Shown here: positions 24,355 through 33,137 of the stretch, piece by piece
Layout of the letters: the number at the start of each line of letters is the position of its first letter
How positions within the stretch are numbered: the first letter of the stretch is position 1
Virus record (IMG/VR): IMGVR_UViG_3300027779_002128
Coordinates: 1 to 64,000 of that record
Direction: 5' to 3' (one strand)
Source: a virus
Length of the DNA: 64,000 bases
The notes under the pieces: model-generated
Databases searched by the model: none
What the model saw: the letters and a program-made list of their open reading frames with translations, nothing else
What the model was told of the DNA's origin: nothing
Translations under genes and position numbers: made by a program

Positions 24355-26891
24355 TAGTTTACGCCGATGACTGCTTCAATAACTCCAGCATCACCGTCTT
24401 CTTTGTTTTCTAAAGCTCTACCAATAACTGCTCTAGCGTCATATTGATCACTGCCTAAAGCCCAGGCCAACCCTGGTACATCACTTGATACGAGCCTTTC
24501 GCCCTTGTTAATTTTTCCTATAACCCTAACTGGACATCTTCCTGCCATTGCTACTGGTAAACCCTCTGCACCACTGTTCATTAAGTATGCTGGGTCTGTA
24601 GATATCACACCAAACACATCTGTGTCTGCGTGATTCTCTGTTTGTGTTATTTCTGCACTTCCGCCCAGTTTCACAACTGTGCCTGATTCGTAGTCAGCGT
24701 CTGCTGAATATATTTCAGCCAAATCCGCATATCTTGCCGTTGTTGCTACGCCACTAAATACGCCGGCTGTTAAAGTATTAGTACTAGGAATATACTGCAA
24801 TCCTGTATCTGTTTTTAATTCTTGGTAGCTTGTTGCACCAGTACTAAACGTAATAGAGTGGGAACCAGCCGCTGAATTTTCAGCAGTTAATTTAAGTGTG
24901 TTTGCCTTAGTAGCAATACCGGTCATTGTACCAGAAACTGTTGCATTAGTAAATGCACTTGTTCCTGAACTTGTAACATCACCTGTTAAGGCTCCAACTA
25001 ATGCAGTCGAAGTAATACTTGTCATGCCTGTTAGTGTTGTATCTAAACTTGTTGTTACATCACTGCCTGAAGCAACTGATGTTAATCCAGCACCTGTTTT
25101 AATGCCTAATGTTTCAGCATCTAAGTTAATAGAAAATGTGCCACTGTCTCCAACAACTGTTAAGTCATCATCTGATGCTGTTACTTGTGAGTCAACGTAT
25201 GCTTTAACTGATTGCTGAGTTGGGATAAGTGTAGCACTATTAGATACCATGTTATCTTCGTCAACAAAAGCTGTTGCTGTAATTGAACCATCGCTTAATG
25301 ATCCAAATGTTAATACGCCCGTTGCCGCGATATCTGTTGTTGATAGTGTATTGGATAGTGGAATGTATGACAAACCAGCATCACTTTCTAATTCATATTG
25401 TGTATCATCTGTTGAAGCGTTAACGAATGTTAAGTATCTAGCATTGCCTAATGAACCTTGGTTGTCAATAAGTACTTTAGATGATGCACCTGTAATAGAA
25501 CTTGAACCTGATAGTATTAATGAACCGTTACTGATTGTTAAGTCTGTTCCAGAGCTTAATGTTATATCACTGTTAAATGTTGTTCCGCCTACAAATGTTG
25601 TTGTACCGTTTACTGTAATAACGTCTGCACCAGCATCACCTAAGTTAACTGCACCGTTTAGTGTAGTAACTCCAGAAATTGTTGCACTTGATAATGATGA
25701 TAAACTAGAAACTGTTACTGCTGTTGCATTAATTGTTGCTATAGTGGCTGTGCCATCTACAGTAAGTGATTGTGTATCAATTGCATTACCATATATATTT
25801 TCAACTTTTTGTGCATCTGTGCCTAGTGTTTGCGTGTTAACACCGTTAAGTGTCAATGTACCGTTAATAGTAGTATCGCCGCCTAGTATAGAACCTGCTG
25901 TAACAACAATGTTTGCAAATGTGGCTGTGCTTGTAGTACCTGTAACATCACCTGATACACCAATACTTCCGGCTACTGTTAAGTCACCTGTCACACTAGC
26001 CGCGCCTGGAATATTTAATTGAGTGTTAACTGTTAGTGTATCAACAAATCCAGTTGAGACAGGATTAGATGCATCACCTAATGCTGTTGCATATAGTGTT
26101 GCAAAGTTTGATGTTTGTGATGCTTCGTATTCTGCACGTTGGTTAGAACCAGGTAATATAATACCTGCTGTTCTACCTGTTCTTGCTGAAGCAATACCAC
26201 CAGACCCTGTAAGTTCTGGATAGTAATCAATTGTTTCAGAACCAATTGGTGTTGCAGTTGGGTTAGCAATAGTAAATGATGCATGGTCGGAATACAATGT
26301 CATTATTGTTTCTTTCTGACCGTTTACTGTTGTAGTACCTACGTTGCTACCAGATCCTGATTTAATGTAAACTAGTGCTAAGACAGGAAGGGTTAAACCT
26401 CCAGATGTCTTTAAAAATAGTGTTCTTAGTCTAGTACCGTAATGAGCTGGTGAGCCGTTTGTTGCATTTGATGAGTAAGAAGTTGTTACTTCTCCTGGGT
26501 AACTTGCTTCTACAAATGAAGTACCGTTGTGTATTTCTAATTTATTTGTATCCTGATTAAAAAACTGTGTGCCTGCGCCTTCACCCTCTGTTGGCCTACT
26601 GCCAGTGGCGCCAACCACAACACCTGTTCTTTTCCAGTCTGTTCCGTCCCATACTCTTAATAAGCTCTCACCTTTGTCAAACCAAATTTGACCAATAAGT
26701 TTAGTGCCTGGAGTTGGTTCTGCAACGCCGGCAAAATTCTCAAGATGCCTAATAGTGTTCTGGGCAAAGTATTGTCCATAGTTTGCTGAGTTACGTCCAA
26801 CTAATGCAAGCGAAAACTGTGTAGTTTCTACTGCATTATCGGCAACGGTATATGTTAATGTACCGTCTTTGTTTGTTATTTCATATGCCAT
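24354..26891 (-). CDS. Tail fibre protein with processed-type C-terminal domain
   Basis: An 845-residue tail fibre-like protein. Residues 1 to about 215 (ALVGRNSANYGQYFAQN, GQIWFDKGESLLRVWDGTDW, HYGTRLRTLFL) are homologous to the N-terminus of the 782-residue fibre and are the likely baseplate-attachment part. The middle (about 220-715) is a long Thr/Ser/Gly/Ala repeat of the type TINGTLTLNGV. The last 130 residues (ARYADLAEIYSADADYESGTVV, GVISTDPAYLMN, PVAMAGRCPVRVIGKI) resemble the C-terminal chaperone or autocleavage domains (peptidase G2-like) of some phage fibres. A GATAAATA octamer lies 40 bases upstream. Confidence 0.75.
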   Translation of the reverse strand: MAYEITNKDGTLTYTVADNAVETTQFSLALVGRNSANYGQYFAQNTIRHLENFAGVAEPTPGTKLIGQIWFDKGESLLRVWDGTDWKRTGVVVGATGSRPTEGEGAGTQFFNQDTNKLEIHNGTSFVEASYPGEVTTSYSSNATNGSPAHYGTRLRTLFLKTSGGLTLPVLALVYIKSGSGSNVGTTTVNGQKETIMTLYSDHASFTIANPTATPIGSETIDYYPELTGSGGIASARTGRTAGIILPGSNQRAEYEASQTSNFATLYATALGDASNPVSTGFVDTLTVNTQLNIPGAASVTGDLTVAGSIGVSGDVTGTTSTATFANIVVTAGSILGGDTTINGTLTLNGVNTQTLGTDAQKVENIYGNAIDTQSLTVDGTATIATINATAVTVSSLSSLSSATISGVTTLNGAVNLGDAGADVITVNGTTTFVGGTTFNSDITLSSGTDLTISNGSLILSGSSSITGASSKVLIDNQGSLGNARYLTFVNASTDDTQYELESDAGLSYIPLSNTLSTTDIAATGVLTFGSLSDGSITATAFVDEDNMVSNSATLIPTQQSVKAYVDSQVTASDDDLTVVGDSGTFSINLDAETLGIKTGAGLTSVASGSDVTTSLDTTLTGMTSITSTALVGALTGDVTSSGTSAFTNATVSGTMTGIATKANTLKLTAENSAAGSHSITFSTGATSYQELKTDTGLQYIPSTNTLTAGVFSGVATTARYADLAEIYSADADYESGTVVKLGGSAEITQTENHADTDVFGVISTDPAYLMNSGAEGLPVAMAGRCPVRVIGKINKGERLVSSDVPGLAWALGSDQYDARAVIGRALENKEDGDAGVIEAVIGVN

Positions 26892-26931
26892 CAGAGGATT
26901 CCCTCATTAAATTATCTGTTTTCATTATTGT

Positions 26932-26939
26932 TATTTATC
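26932..26939 (-). promoter_or_regulatory. Late-promoter-like octamer GATAAATA
   Basis: GATAAATAAC on the minus strand lies 40 bases before the 845-residue fibre gene start at 26891, inside the 81-base gap after the 1038-residue gene. No terminator hairpin was seen in this gap. Confidence 0.5.
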
Positions 26940-26972
26940 ATCTTCTATTAAGTGCGTACATATTTAAATTCT

Positions 26973-29900
26973 CTAAATGCCGAAGCCACCGAAGTCTATT
27001 ACAATATTAGAGAAATCAATGTCGTCGATATTGATTGGGTTAGCTTCTAACCAGGCTATTGCCGCCGCAATGTCAACATCTTCAACTACAGCATTTACTG
27101 TTGGTTGAATGGCAACTGGTGCTACATAGCCACAGGTTGATGAGTTGTATGCTATTACACTATTATAACTTCCGCCATTTCCATCAGCATAAGTTCCCAT
27201 TAATGTTGTACCGACGCAATGCTGAGTAACATAAGTTCCATAAGGACTATATACTGTGTTGATACTGATTCCACCTTCTTGACTATTGTCAATTGTAGTA
27301 TCGTCGGTAATTACAACAACAGTTGTTGTAATTCCGTTTTCGATGACAGTTCCACCATCTACTGCTGTTGATTTAGGTGTTCCATTTGCGTAATAGTAGC
27401 CAGATGCCATTGCCATTGCATAACTATCATAGCCAACTGCTATCCACCAACCGTCAGTTACTGTATCTATAATAACTGTTGTAGTCTTTAAAGATCCATC
27501 ATAGTTATACAAGCCAGTAGCTATAGCTTCAACGTAATTATCATAACCTGCTGTTGTCCACCAGTATACTGGTACAAATACAGGTGGTATCAATGTTCCA
27601 TCTTCGTAGTACAAGCCAGTTGCCATTGCTAGTGCATGGGTAGCGAAGCCTAATTCAATCCACCAATATGTAGTTACTGTAGTGCCAATCCATCCCGGAA
27701 TGTTAGTTGCCATAGCTGTTAAAGTAATAGTTCCACCAGTTATTGTTGCCTTACTATCTGTGTTGTAGAACTGCCAAGTAAACACACAAGATGAAGTATG
27801 TATACTGCTAAAAAGGTTTTCTGCATCTACATTTAATGTACATGTACTGCCTGAGAAACTTGTTGAAGCTATAGCGTCTCCCATAGCTATTCTCTGTCCT
27901 GGCCCCCAATAACTATAGTTAACGTTGTTGTCATAGAAGATATCAGGTTGCCATAATATGTCTTCTTGACTAGTAAAGCTCGTAATTTCCCCAACTCCGG
28001 TTATCTTTGGAATCCAGGCGCCTTCTAAAGGTATTGGAGATGCATAAGACAATGCTCCGGAATTATTACCAATATATGATCCTTGTCTACCAACAGTAAA
28101 TGTTGAATCACTATTTAATGTTACACTTACTGCAACTGTTCCATTATAGCCTGATTCCAAAGAATGGCCGCCTGATGCCAATGCTGAGATTGATGATAAG
28201 GTTACAGTAGGTAAGGTAACTGGCTCTGCATGTATATTTGTAATTGTTAATGTACCTGAACTATGATAAAGTATGCCGTCCCTATAAACACTAATAACAC
28301 CAGTTTCATCTGCATAATGAGTAGCTCGTGTAGTTGATGTTACTGTAAACGATCCTGTGTAAACGTTTTGTGCAGTAAATGATGTTGTAAAACTACCACT
28401 GGTTGCAGTAACTGATGCGGCCGGAAACGTTGTGTCCCAGGTATAATTATTTTGTGTAAAGTTCACACCAACAAGTGTCATCGTAAATGCCGAGCCTTCG
28501 TCAAGCGTACTTACATTTACACCTGTTTGACTTGTTACTATCGTTGGCTCACCTGTATTAGTTACTGTACAAGTTTTTGTAATTGCAGTCGCATCATTCC
28601 ATGCAGGTGTGCCAGCAACTGGTGTAGCTGTTAGGCTTATAGTCCTTGTTGCAGAGCTATTGCTAGGCTGTGTTTGCCATGTAAATGTCATCGAATTTGC
28701 TGTTATTGGTCTATCTGAGTTCCAAATAGACGGAGATTGGTAATCTGTGTACCAGCCATCTGATATAGTAACATACTGTCCAATTGCATGTTGTGTATTT
28801 AATGTTGCTGTAATTGTTTTATACTCGTCAGTAACAGTTGTCTCACCTAACGTCCAACTTACAAGCGTTGGTACAGCATTGTCTACTACTGTTTTATCAA
28901 TAGTAATTGATTGCTGAATAACTTTTGAACCACTTATTGCAGTACCTGTTGTACCATCAGGTTGTGTGTATGTAGCCGATGCTGATACAGTCAGCTTATA
29001 TTGAGTCTCTCCTACACTTGAATATGTATATGTTTTTTGTACTCTATGTGCTACACCATCTAACGAATCGCCAAATTCAGAAGTTACGTTAGTCCAACTG
29101 CTTCCACCGTCTGTACTTTTTTCTACTACATGGCTGTAAGCAAATGGTGATGTTACTTTCCACCCAGGCGACATAGGAATACTTGCACTATATGAAAAGT
29201 TTGTTCTTATCTGAGGATTACTTGTTGCTGTACCATCAGTGTACTCTACTATAGTACCACTCCCATTTATCCCGCCACCTGGTAAAGCAAAGACGCTACC
29301 AGCTATCGCTACGCCTGGCGCCACTGCCGCACTAGTTACAATTACTTTAAAACTTGCTACTTGTTGTTGACTTGTTTGTTTAATTCCTAAGTCTTCTCCG
29401 TCAGCACCAACTCCTGAAGTAGTTGCAATAGCAACAGCTACATAAGTTTTAGTACCGATAGCATCGTCAGAAGTAGTAAAGGTTGATTGGAATGTTACAG
29501 CTTGGGAGAGTACCGAGGATGTACTTTTACCAAAGTCATTAGCAACTTCTTGTTTAATTTGGTTTAAACCAGTTAATGTAAGTCCGGTTATGAGCCCTAA
29601 ACTGTAGTGATCGTATGACCACCTGCCGTCTGATGTTTGGGTGCCTCCGGCGTCGCCCCAGCCAGGAGACGTTTGGTGTCCGTATGAATTTGTGCTTACT
29701 AAAGTGTATCCACCTCCTGTAGTTTCGTACCAGTTTACTGTTGGGTTTACTTTGTTAGGTACAGGGGTATATAGTAAAACTGGTTGGGATTCAGGTGGTG
29801 TAACATTGATATCAACTGTCATAACAACGTCACCGCTGTTCTGATATATACTTGTAGGTGACTCCGTACTGGAAAGAAGATTAAAAGTTTGACCAGTGGG

Positions 29901-30089
29901 TACGTTGTCTGGAAGTTGTGTTAGGTTATTAAATGAACTAAAACTTAGCGATGGACCTTCAACAGTTGATACGGAATTTGTTGAAGAATTAAGGTATGGC
30001 ACACCTTTATAACTACTGATGCCATCGGTACCTTTAAGATGTGCTTTTATTTCTGAGAGGCTAATTCCACCAGTTTTACTTATTGCCAT
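26973..30089 (-). CDS. Large tail-associated structural protein with Trp-rich repeats
   Basis: A 1038-residue protein. The start AISKTGGISLSEIKAHLKGTDGISSYKGVPYL has the ISLSEIK... form common at the N-termini of phage tail appendage proteins. The body (about 60-790) is a long run of Ig-like or fibronectin-like beta repeats with many Thr and Ser. Near residues 800-910 three imperfect repeats occur: YWWIELGFATHALAMATGLY, YWWTTAGYDNYVEAIATGLY and GWWIAVGYDSYAMAMASGYY. An AAIAWLEANPINIDDIDFSNIVI segment ends the protein. It overlaps the 782-residue fibre gene by 14 bases, with CAGGAGT ahead of its start. A host-binding or adhesin role is likely but inferred. Confidence 0.65.
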   Translation of the reverse strand: MAISKTGGISLSEIKAHLKGTDGISSYKGVPYLNSSTNSVSTVEGPSLSFSSFNNLTQLPDNVPTGQTFNLLSSTESPTSIYQNSGDVVMTVDINVTPPESQPVLLYTPVPNKVNPTVNWYETTGGGYTLVSTNSYGHQTSPGWGDAGGTQTSDGRWSYDHYSLGLITGLTLTGLNQIKQEVANDFGKSTSSVLSQAVTFQSTFTTSDDAIGTKTYVAVAIATTSGVGADGEDLGIKQTSQQQVASFKVIVTSAAVAPGVAIAGSVFALPGGGINGSGTIVEYTDGTATSNPQIRTNFSYSASIPMSPGWKVTSPFAYSHVVEKSTDGGSSWTNVTSEFGDSLDGVAHRVQKTYTYSSVGETQYKLTVSASATYTQPDGTTGTAISGSKVIQQSITIDKTVVDNAVPTLVSWTLGETTVTDEYKTITATLNTQHAIGQYVTISDGWYTDYQSPSIWNSDRPITANSMTFTWQTQPSNSSATRTISLTATPVAGTPAWNDATAITKTCTVTNTGEPTIVTSQTGVNVSTLDEGSAFTMTLVGVNFTQNNYTWDTTFPAASVTATSGSFTTSFTAQNVYTGSFTVTSTTRATHYADETGVISVYRDGILYHSSGTLTITNIHAEPVTLPTVTLSSISALASGGHSLESGYNGTVAVSVTLNSDSTFTVGRQGSYIGNNSGALSYASPIPLEGAWIPKITGVGEITSFTSQEDILWQPDIFYDNNVNYSYWGPGQRIAMGDAIASTSFSGSTCTLNVDAENLFSSIHTSSCVFTWQFYNTDSKATITGGTITLTAMATNIPGWIGTTVTTYWWIELGFATHALAMATGLYYEDGTLIPPVFVPVYWWTTAGYDNYVEAIATGLYNYDGSLKTTTVIIDTVTDGWWIAVGYDSYAMAMASGYYYANGTPKSTAVDGGTVIENGITTTVVVITDDTTIDNSQEGGISINTVYSPYGTYVTQHCVGTTLMGTYADGNGGSYNSVIAYNSSTCGYVAPVAIQPTVNAVVEDVDIAAAIAWLEANPINIDDIDFSNIVIDFGGFGI

Positions 30090-32424
30090 TAGCTGATGAC
30101 TCCTGCTTTAACTTAGCCACCTCCGCCTGCAATTCGTTAATTGCATTGATAAGTAAACCAATTGTGTTGCCATATGCAACACTAAGCATGCCATCTTCTT
30201 GTTCGTGAACTGCTTCAGGTAAAACTTTTTGTAAGTCTTGTGCAATTAATCCTGTGCCTCTAATACCGGTGTTTATTTTATCAAATGTAACACCTGTTAG
30301 TTCTGCACATTTTTCTAATGCGTTTTCAATTGGCATTACGTTTTCTTTTAGTCTACTATCAGAGAATGCTGTAATATCGTCAGACGCTAATATTGAACCG
30401 CCTGCTCCAAAAGTAACACTACCACTTGCGCCTGCAAACGATAATGAACCTGTGTAAGCAATATCGGATGCACCCATACTAATACCGCCACTTGAGACAA
30501 TTGCCGCATTAAATGTTTTTTGTCCACCAATTGATTGTGACCCTGCTTTTGTTACAAAGTCTGTTGTGTCTGGATCTGAAAGAGAGCCTGTGTTTGCTAT
30601 TTGTCCACTAGCATTAATAGATATGCCTGAGCCTGCTGTAAACAAACCTCTAATGTCTGCTGGTGTTACTTCTATGCTATCTGCGTTTACAGTAATACCT
30701 GTGCCACCTATAACATTAAGTGTTCTACTTGCGTCAATAGTTCCGCCACCAGTTAAGCCTGTGCCAGCACTAATGCTTACGCTCGAATGATCTATATGTT
30801 CGTTTGCTACAAAGTTATTTAAACCATCATGATCGATCTCTGAAGCGTCTGCTGTAATTTGTCCGCCTGCATCAATATCAACACCATTTGCACCTGAGAG
30901 CAAACCTCTAATGTCTGCGTCGCTAGGTCCTGTGTAAGTTATTGTACCGCCGGATTTAGAAAGACTGCCTAAGCCGCCTGCATCAACTACTGCAATTGCA
31001 CCTGCTACTTGTCCTGATGATGAATATCTGTTTGTACTACCTTCTGTTAAATCGTCTGTAGTAAAACCACTTAAAGTAACAGCTATATCATCTGCATTAA
31101 CAGTAATACCTGTGCCTGCGCCAATGTCTATTGTAAATGTTGTTTCTGTTACACCGTTAACGACTGCTGTTGTATTAGCACTTACTGTTCCACCTCTTGC
31201 AAATATGTTTGAAATAGTACTTACAGGGTCTCTCCAAAATAACGCACCAGAACCATTTGTAAATAATTGCTGTCCGCTAGTTCCGTCTGCTGTTGGATAT
31301 ACCTGTGTACCAAGTTTAAATGCTGATGTATCTAATGATGTAAAGTAGCCTGCTCCTGCTCTGGCTCCTGTTGTACCTAAGTTACCAGCACTAGAAAATG
31401 TTAATGCCCCACCGACGTTAACGTTTGTTGCATACGCATTAGTAAATGGTGTTCCTAAACTACCTATTGCTGTTGTACCTGATGTAGATACAATGCTACC
31501 TGTTGTTAATGCTGATATGTGACCTTCTGCATATTTTTTAGAGCTTGACCCTAAGTCAATAGTGTCCGTAGTTGCTGGTAGTAAGTCTGCACCACTGTGG
31601 AATACAGCACTTGCAGATACATTAGATGAATCTGAACCATAACTACCAATATTTAACTTGTATGCGGCATCACTTCTAAGTGCTCTAGATGATGTGCCTA
31701 TTGTTGATGTATTATCTGTTCTTAAATTAATACCTGGACTTATAGTTGATCCTATACCTCCAGTTTGTGTTAACTGTGAGTAATAATTTATCGATGCGCC
31801 TTCTGTTGTACTTGCGGCATCACCTGCTGTAAATTGAGTATGGCCACTAAACAACGCAACAATGTGTTCTTCAGAAGTATAAGTAGGTGTGCTACCTCCA
31901 CTGTTTGTTAACATTATGGCAGTAACAGCTCTTGGCACTGACGCTGAATCTACTAAAAATATATTTCTTAATTTTGTTCCGTACCTTGATGGTGACGAAA
32001 CTGCTGACACGCCTGAGAATGATGTATTTGTTTCTCCAGGTATGCCAACCATTTTATATCCTGTTCCATCATTGATATAAAATTTAGAATTTGTTTTATC
32101 GTAATATTGTGTTGCTGATGCATTTTCACCAGACGGTACACCAGATGCACTTACTAGCGGTGTTAGTGGAACCCATTGTCCGCCTACACTATCGTACACT
32201 CTTAAAACTTTTTTAGTAGAATCGTACCATATTTGTCCGTTAGTTTGTTTTGTTGGAGCGGTCCCATGTGCAAAGTTATCTAATAAATCAACAAATGCAT
32301 TAGCAATCGGCTGTCCGTAGTTAGCATAATTTCTACCTACTAACTGAATTGCAAAGTCGTCATTAAGAGCACCATCAGGAATGGTAATACTTGAGCCTGC
32401 TCTGTTATCTATAATATATGGCAC
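30076..32424 (-). CDS. Tail fibre with S74 intramolecular chaperone
   Basis: A 782-residue tail fibre. The N-terminal 215 residues (QLVGRNYANYGQPIANAF, NGQIWYDSTKKVLRVYDS, RYGTKLRNIFLVD) match the 845-residue fibre and would bind the baseplate. The shaft is a Gly/Thr/Ser-rich beta repeat (GTGLTGGGTIDASRTLNVIG). The C-terminus, from about residue 687, has SDSRLKENVMPIENALEKC and GLIAQDLQKVLPEAV, the signature of the endosialidase-type intramolecular chaperone (peptidase S74), which trimerises the fibre and then is released. The start codon is GTG with GAGGAT upstream. The receptor is unknown. Confidence 0.85.
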   Translation of the reverse strand: MPYIIDNRAGSSITIPDGALNDDFAIQLVGRNYANYGQPIANAFVDLLDNFAHGTAPTKQTNGQIWYDSTKKVLRVYDSVGGQWVPLTPLVSASGVPSGENASATQYYDKTNSKFYINDGTGYKMVGIPGETNTSFSGVSAVSSPSRYGTKLRNIFLVDSASVPRAVTAIMLTNSGGSTPTYTSEEHIVALFSGHTQFTAGDAASTTEGASINYYSQLTQTGGIGSTISPGINLRTDNTSTIGTSSRALRSDAAYKLNIGSYGSDSSNVSASAVFHSGADLLPATTDTIDLGSSSKKYAEGHISALTTGSIVSTSGTTAIGSLGTPFTNAYATNVNVGGALTFSSAGNLGTTGARAGAGYFTSLDTSAFKLGTQVYPTADGTSGQQLFTNGSGALFWRDPVSTISNIFARGGTVSANTTAVVNGVTETTFTIDIGAGTGITVNADDIAVTLSGFTTDDLTEGSTNRYSSSGQVAGAIAVVDAGGLGSLSKSGGTITYTGPSDADIRGLLSGANGVDIDAGGQITADASEIDHDGLNNFVANEHIDHSSVSISAGTGLTGGGTIDASRTLNVIGGTGITVNADSIEVTPADIRGLFTAGSGISINASGQIANTGSLSDPDTTDFVTKAGSQSIGGQKTFNAAIVSSGGISMGASDIAYTGSLSFAGASGSVTFGAGGSILASDDITAFSDSRLKENVMPIENALEKCAELTGVTFDKINTGIRGTGLIAQDLQKVLPEAVHEQEDGMLSVAYGNTIGLLINAINELQAEVAKLKQESSANGNK

Positions 32425-32435
32425 AGTTTATCCTC

Positions 32436-33101
32436 TTAACTTAATTGTATTCTAATTGTATAGATTACTTCTATAACTCTGTTTTTGCTTTTTTGTACTG
32501 GATGAAATATAACATGTGTAAGCATTGCACTGGTATCAATACTAGTAGACCATAAACCTGTTGGTGTCGTTGGCTTTGAAAATAATGCTAATTCATCGAA
32601 TACATAGTTGCCTTCGTTTGACACACTACTATCAAATGCATCTGCATCTGATGGTTCGCTGTATCCTAACGTACATGTAATTTTTAAATCTGTATAACTA
32701 ACGCCATTGATAATATCAATTTTGTTTGTTGCTCTTTCACTAACTGGGTTTTCAGCATCAGTACTTACTGGTTTAGCAAATGTTCTACTATATAAATTAG
32801 CACCTGACTCGTAACCTTCTGTTACTCTAGGTGTTTTATATACAACTTTGCCTGCTGTATCAACACTAGTTGCACCGTTACCGAATGCCATGTAATGTAT
32901 AAATGCATCATCGGCGTTTGTTAGTGCTTGGGCAACAATGTATGCCATGTTCCCATAGTGAATAGCGTTTCGTTTGTTTACTAGTTCTTGACCAGTTTCT
33001 TTATCACGAATTAAAATATGTCCGCTAACGTTTAAACCTAGATTGTCATCTGGCTTGTCTTGCGGCTTCTTTTCTGTTTCTTTTAGTTTATCGTTGCTCA
33101 T
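32436..33101 (-). CDS. Conserved virion structural protein (tail accessory)
   Basis: From ATG at 33101 it has 221 residues (MSNDKLKETEKK...); a GTG at 33116 would add five. The body (SGHILIRDKETGQELVNKRNAIHYGNMAYIVAQAL) and IHYMAFGNGATSVD look like proteins found near fibre genes in marine T4-like phages, where such short proteins often join fibres to the baseplate. There is a central STxx-rich area and an ending VIYTIRIQLS with alternating beta pattern. A GATAAATA octamer lies only 5 bases before the ATG. The role is inferred from position. Confidence 0.6.
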   Translation of the reverse strand: MSNDKLKETEKKPQDKPDDNLGLNVSGHILIRDKETGQELVNKRNAIHYGNMAYIVAQALTNADDAFIHYMAFGNGATSVDTAGKVVYKTPRVTEGYESGANLYSRTFAKPVSTDAENPVSERATNKIDIINGVSYTDLKITCTLGYSEPSDADAFDSSVSNEGNYVFDELALFSKPTTPTGLWSTSIDTSAMLTHVIFHPVQKSKNRVIEVIYTIRIQLS

Positions 33102-33106
33102 ACCTT

Positions 33107-33114
33107 TATTTATC
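33107..33114 (-). promoter_or_regulatory. Late-promoter-like octamer GATAAATA
   Basis: GTGATAAATAAAGG on the minus strand lies between the giant gene and the 221-residue gene, 5 bases before ATG at 33101. At this spacing the transcript would be leaderless or nearly so, unless translation starts elsewhere. Confidence 0.45.
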
Positions 33115-33137
33115 ACTTTATTAAAGCACCTTTTAAT

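Noticed and set aside
25249-26022. A 257-codon plus-strand frame inside the 845-residue fibre gene
   Set aside because: It is the antisense shadow of a low-complexity Thr/Ser/Ala-rich repeat. Its composition (V, S, P, A runs) follows from the reverse complement of that repeat, and it has no ribosome-binding site or motif.
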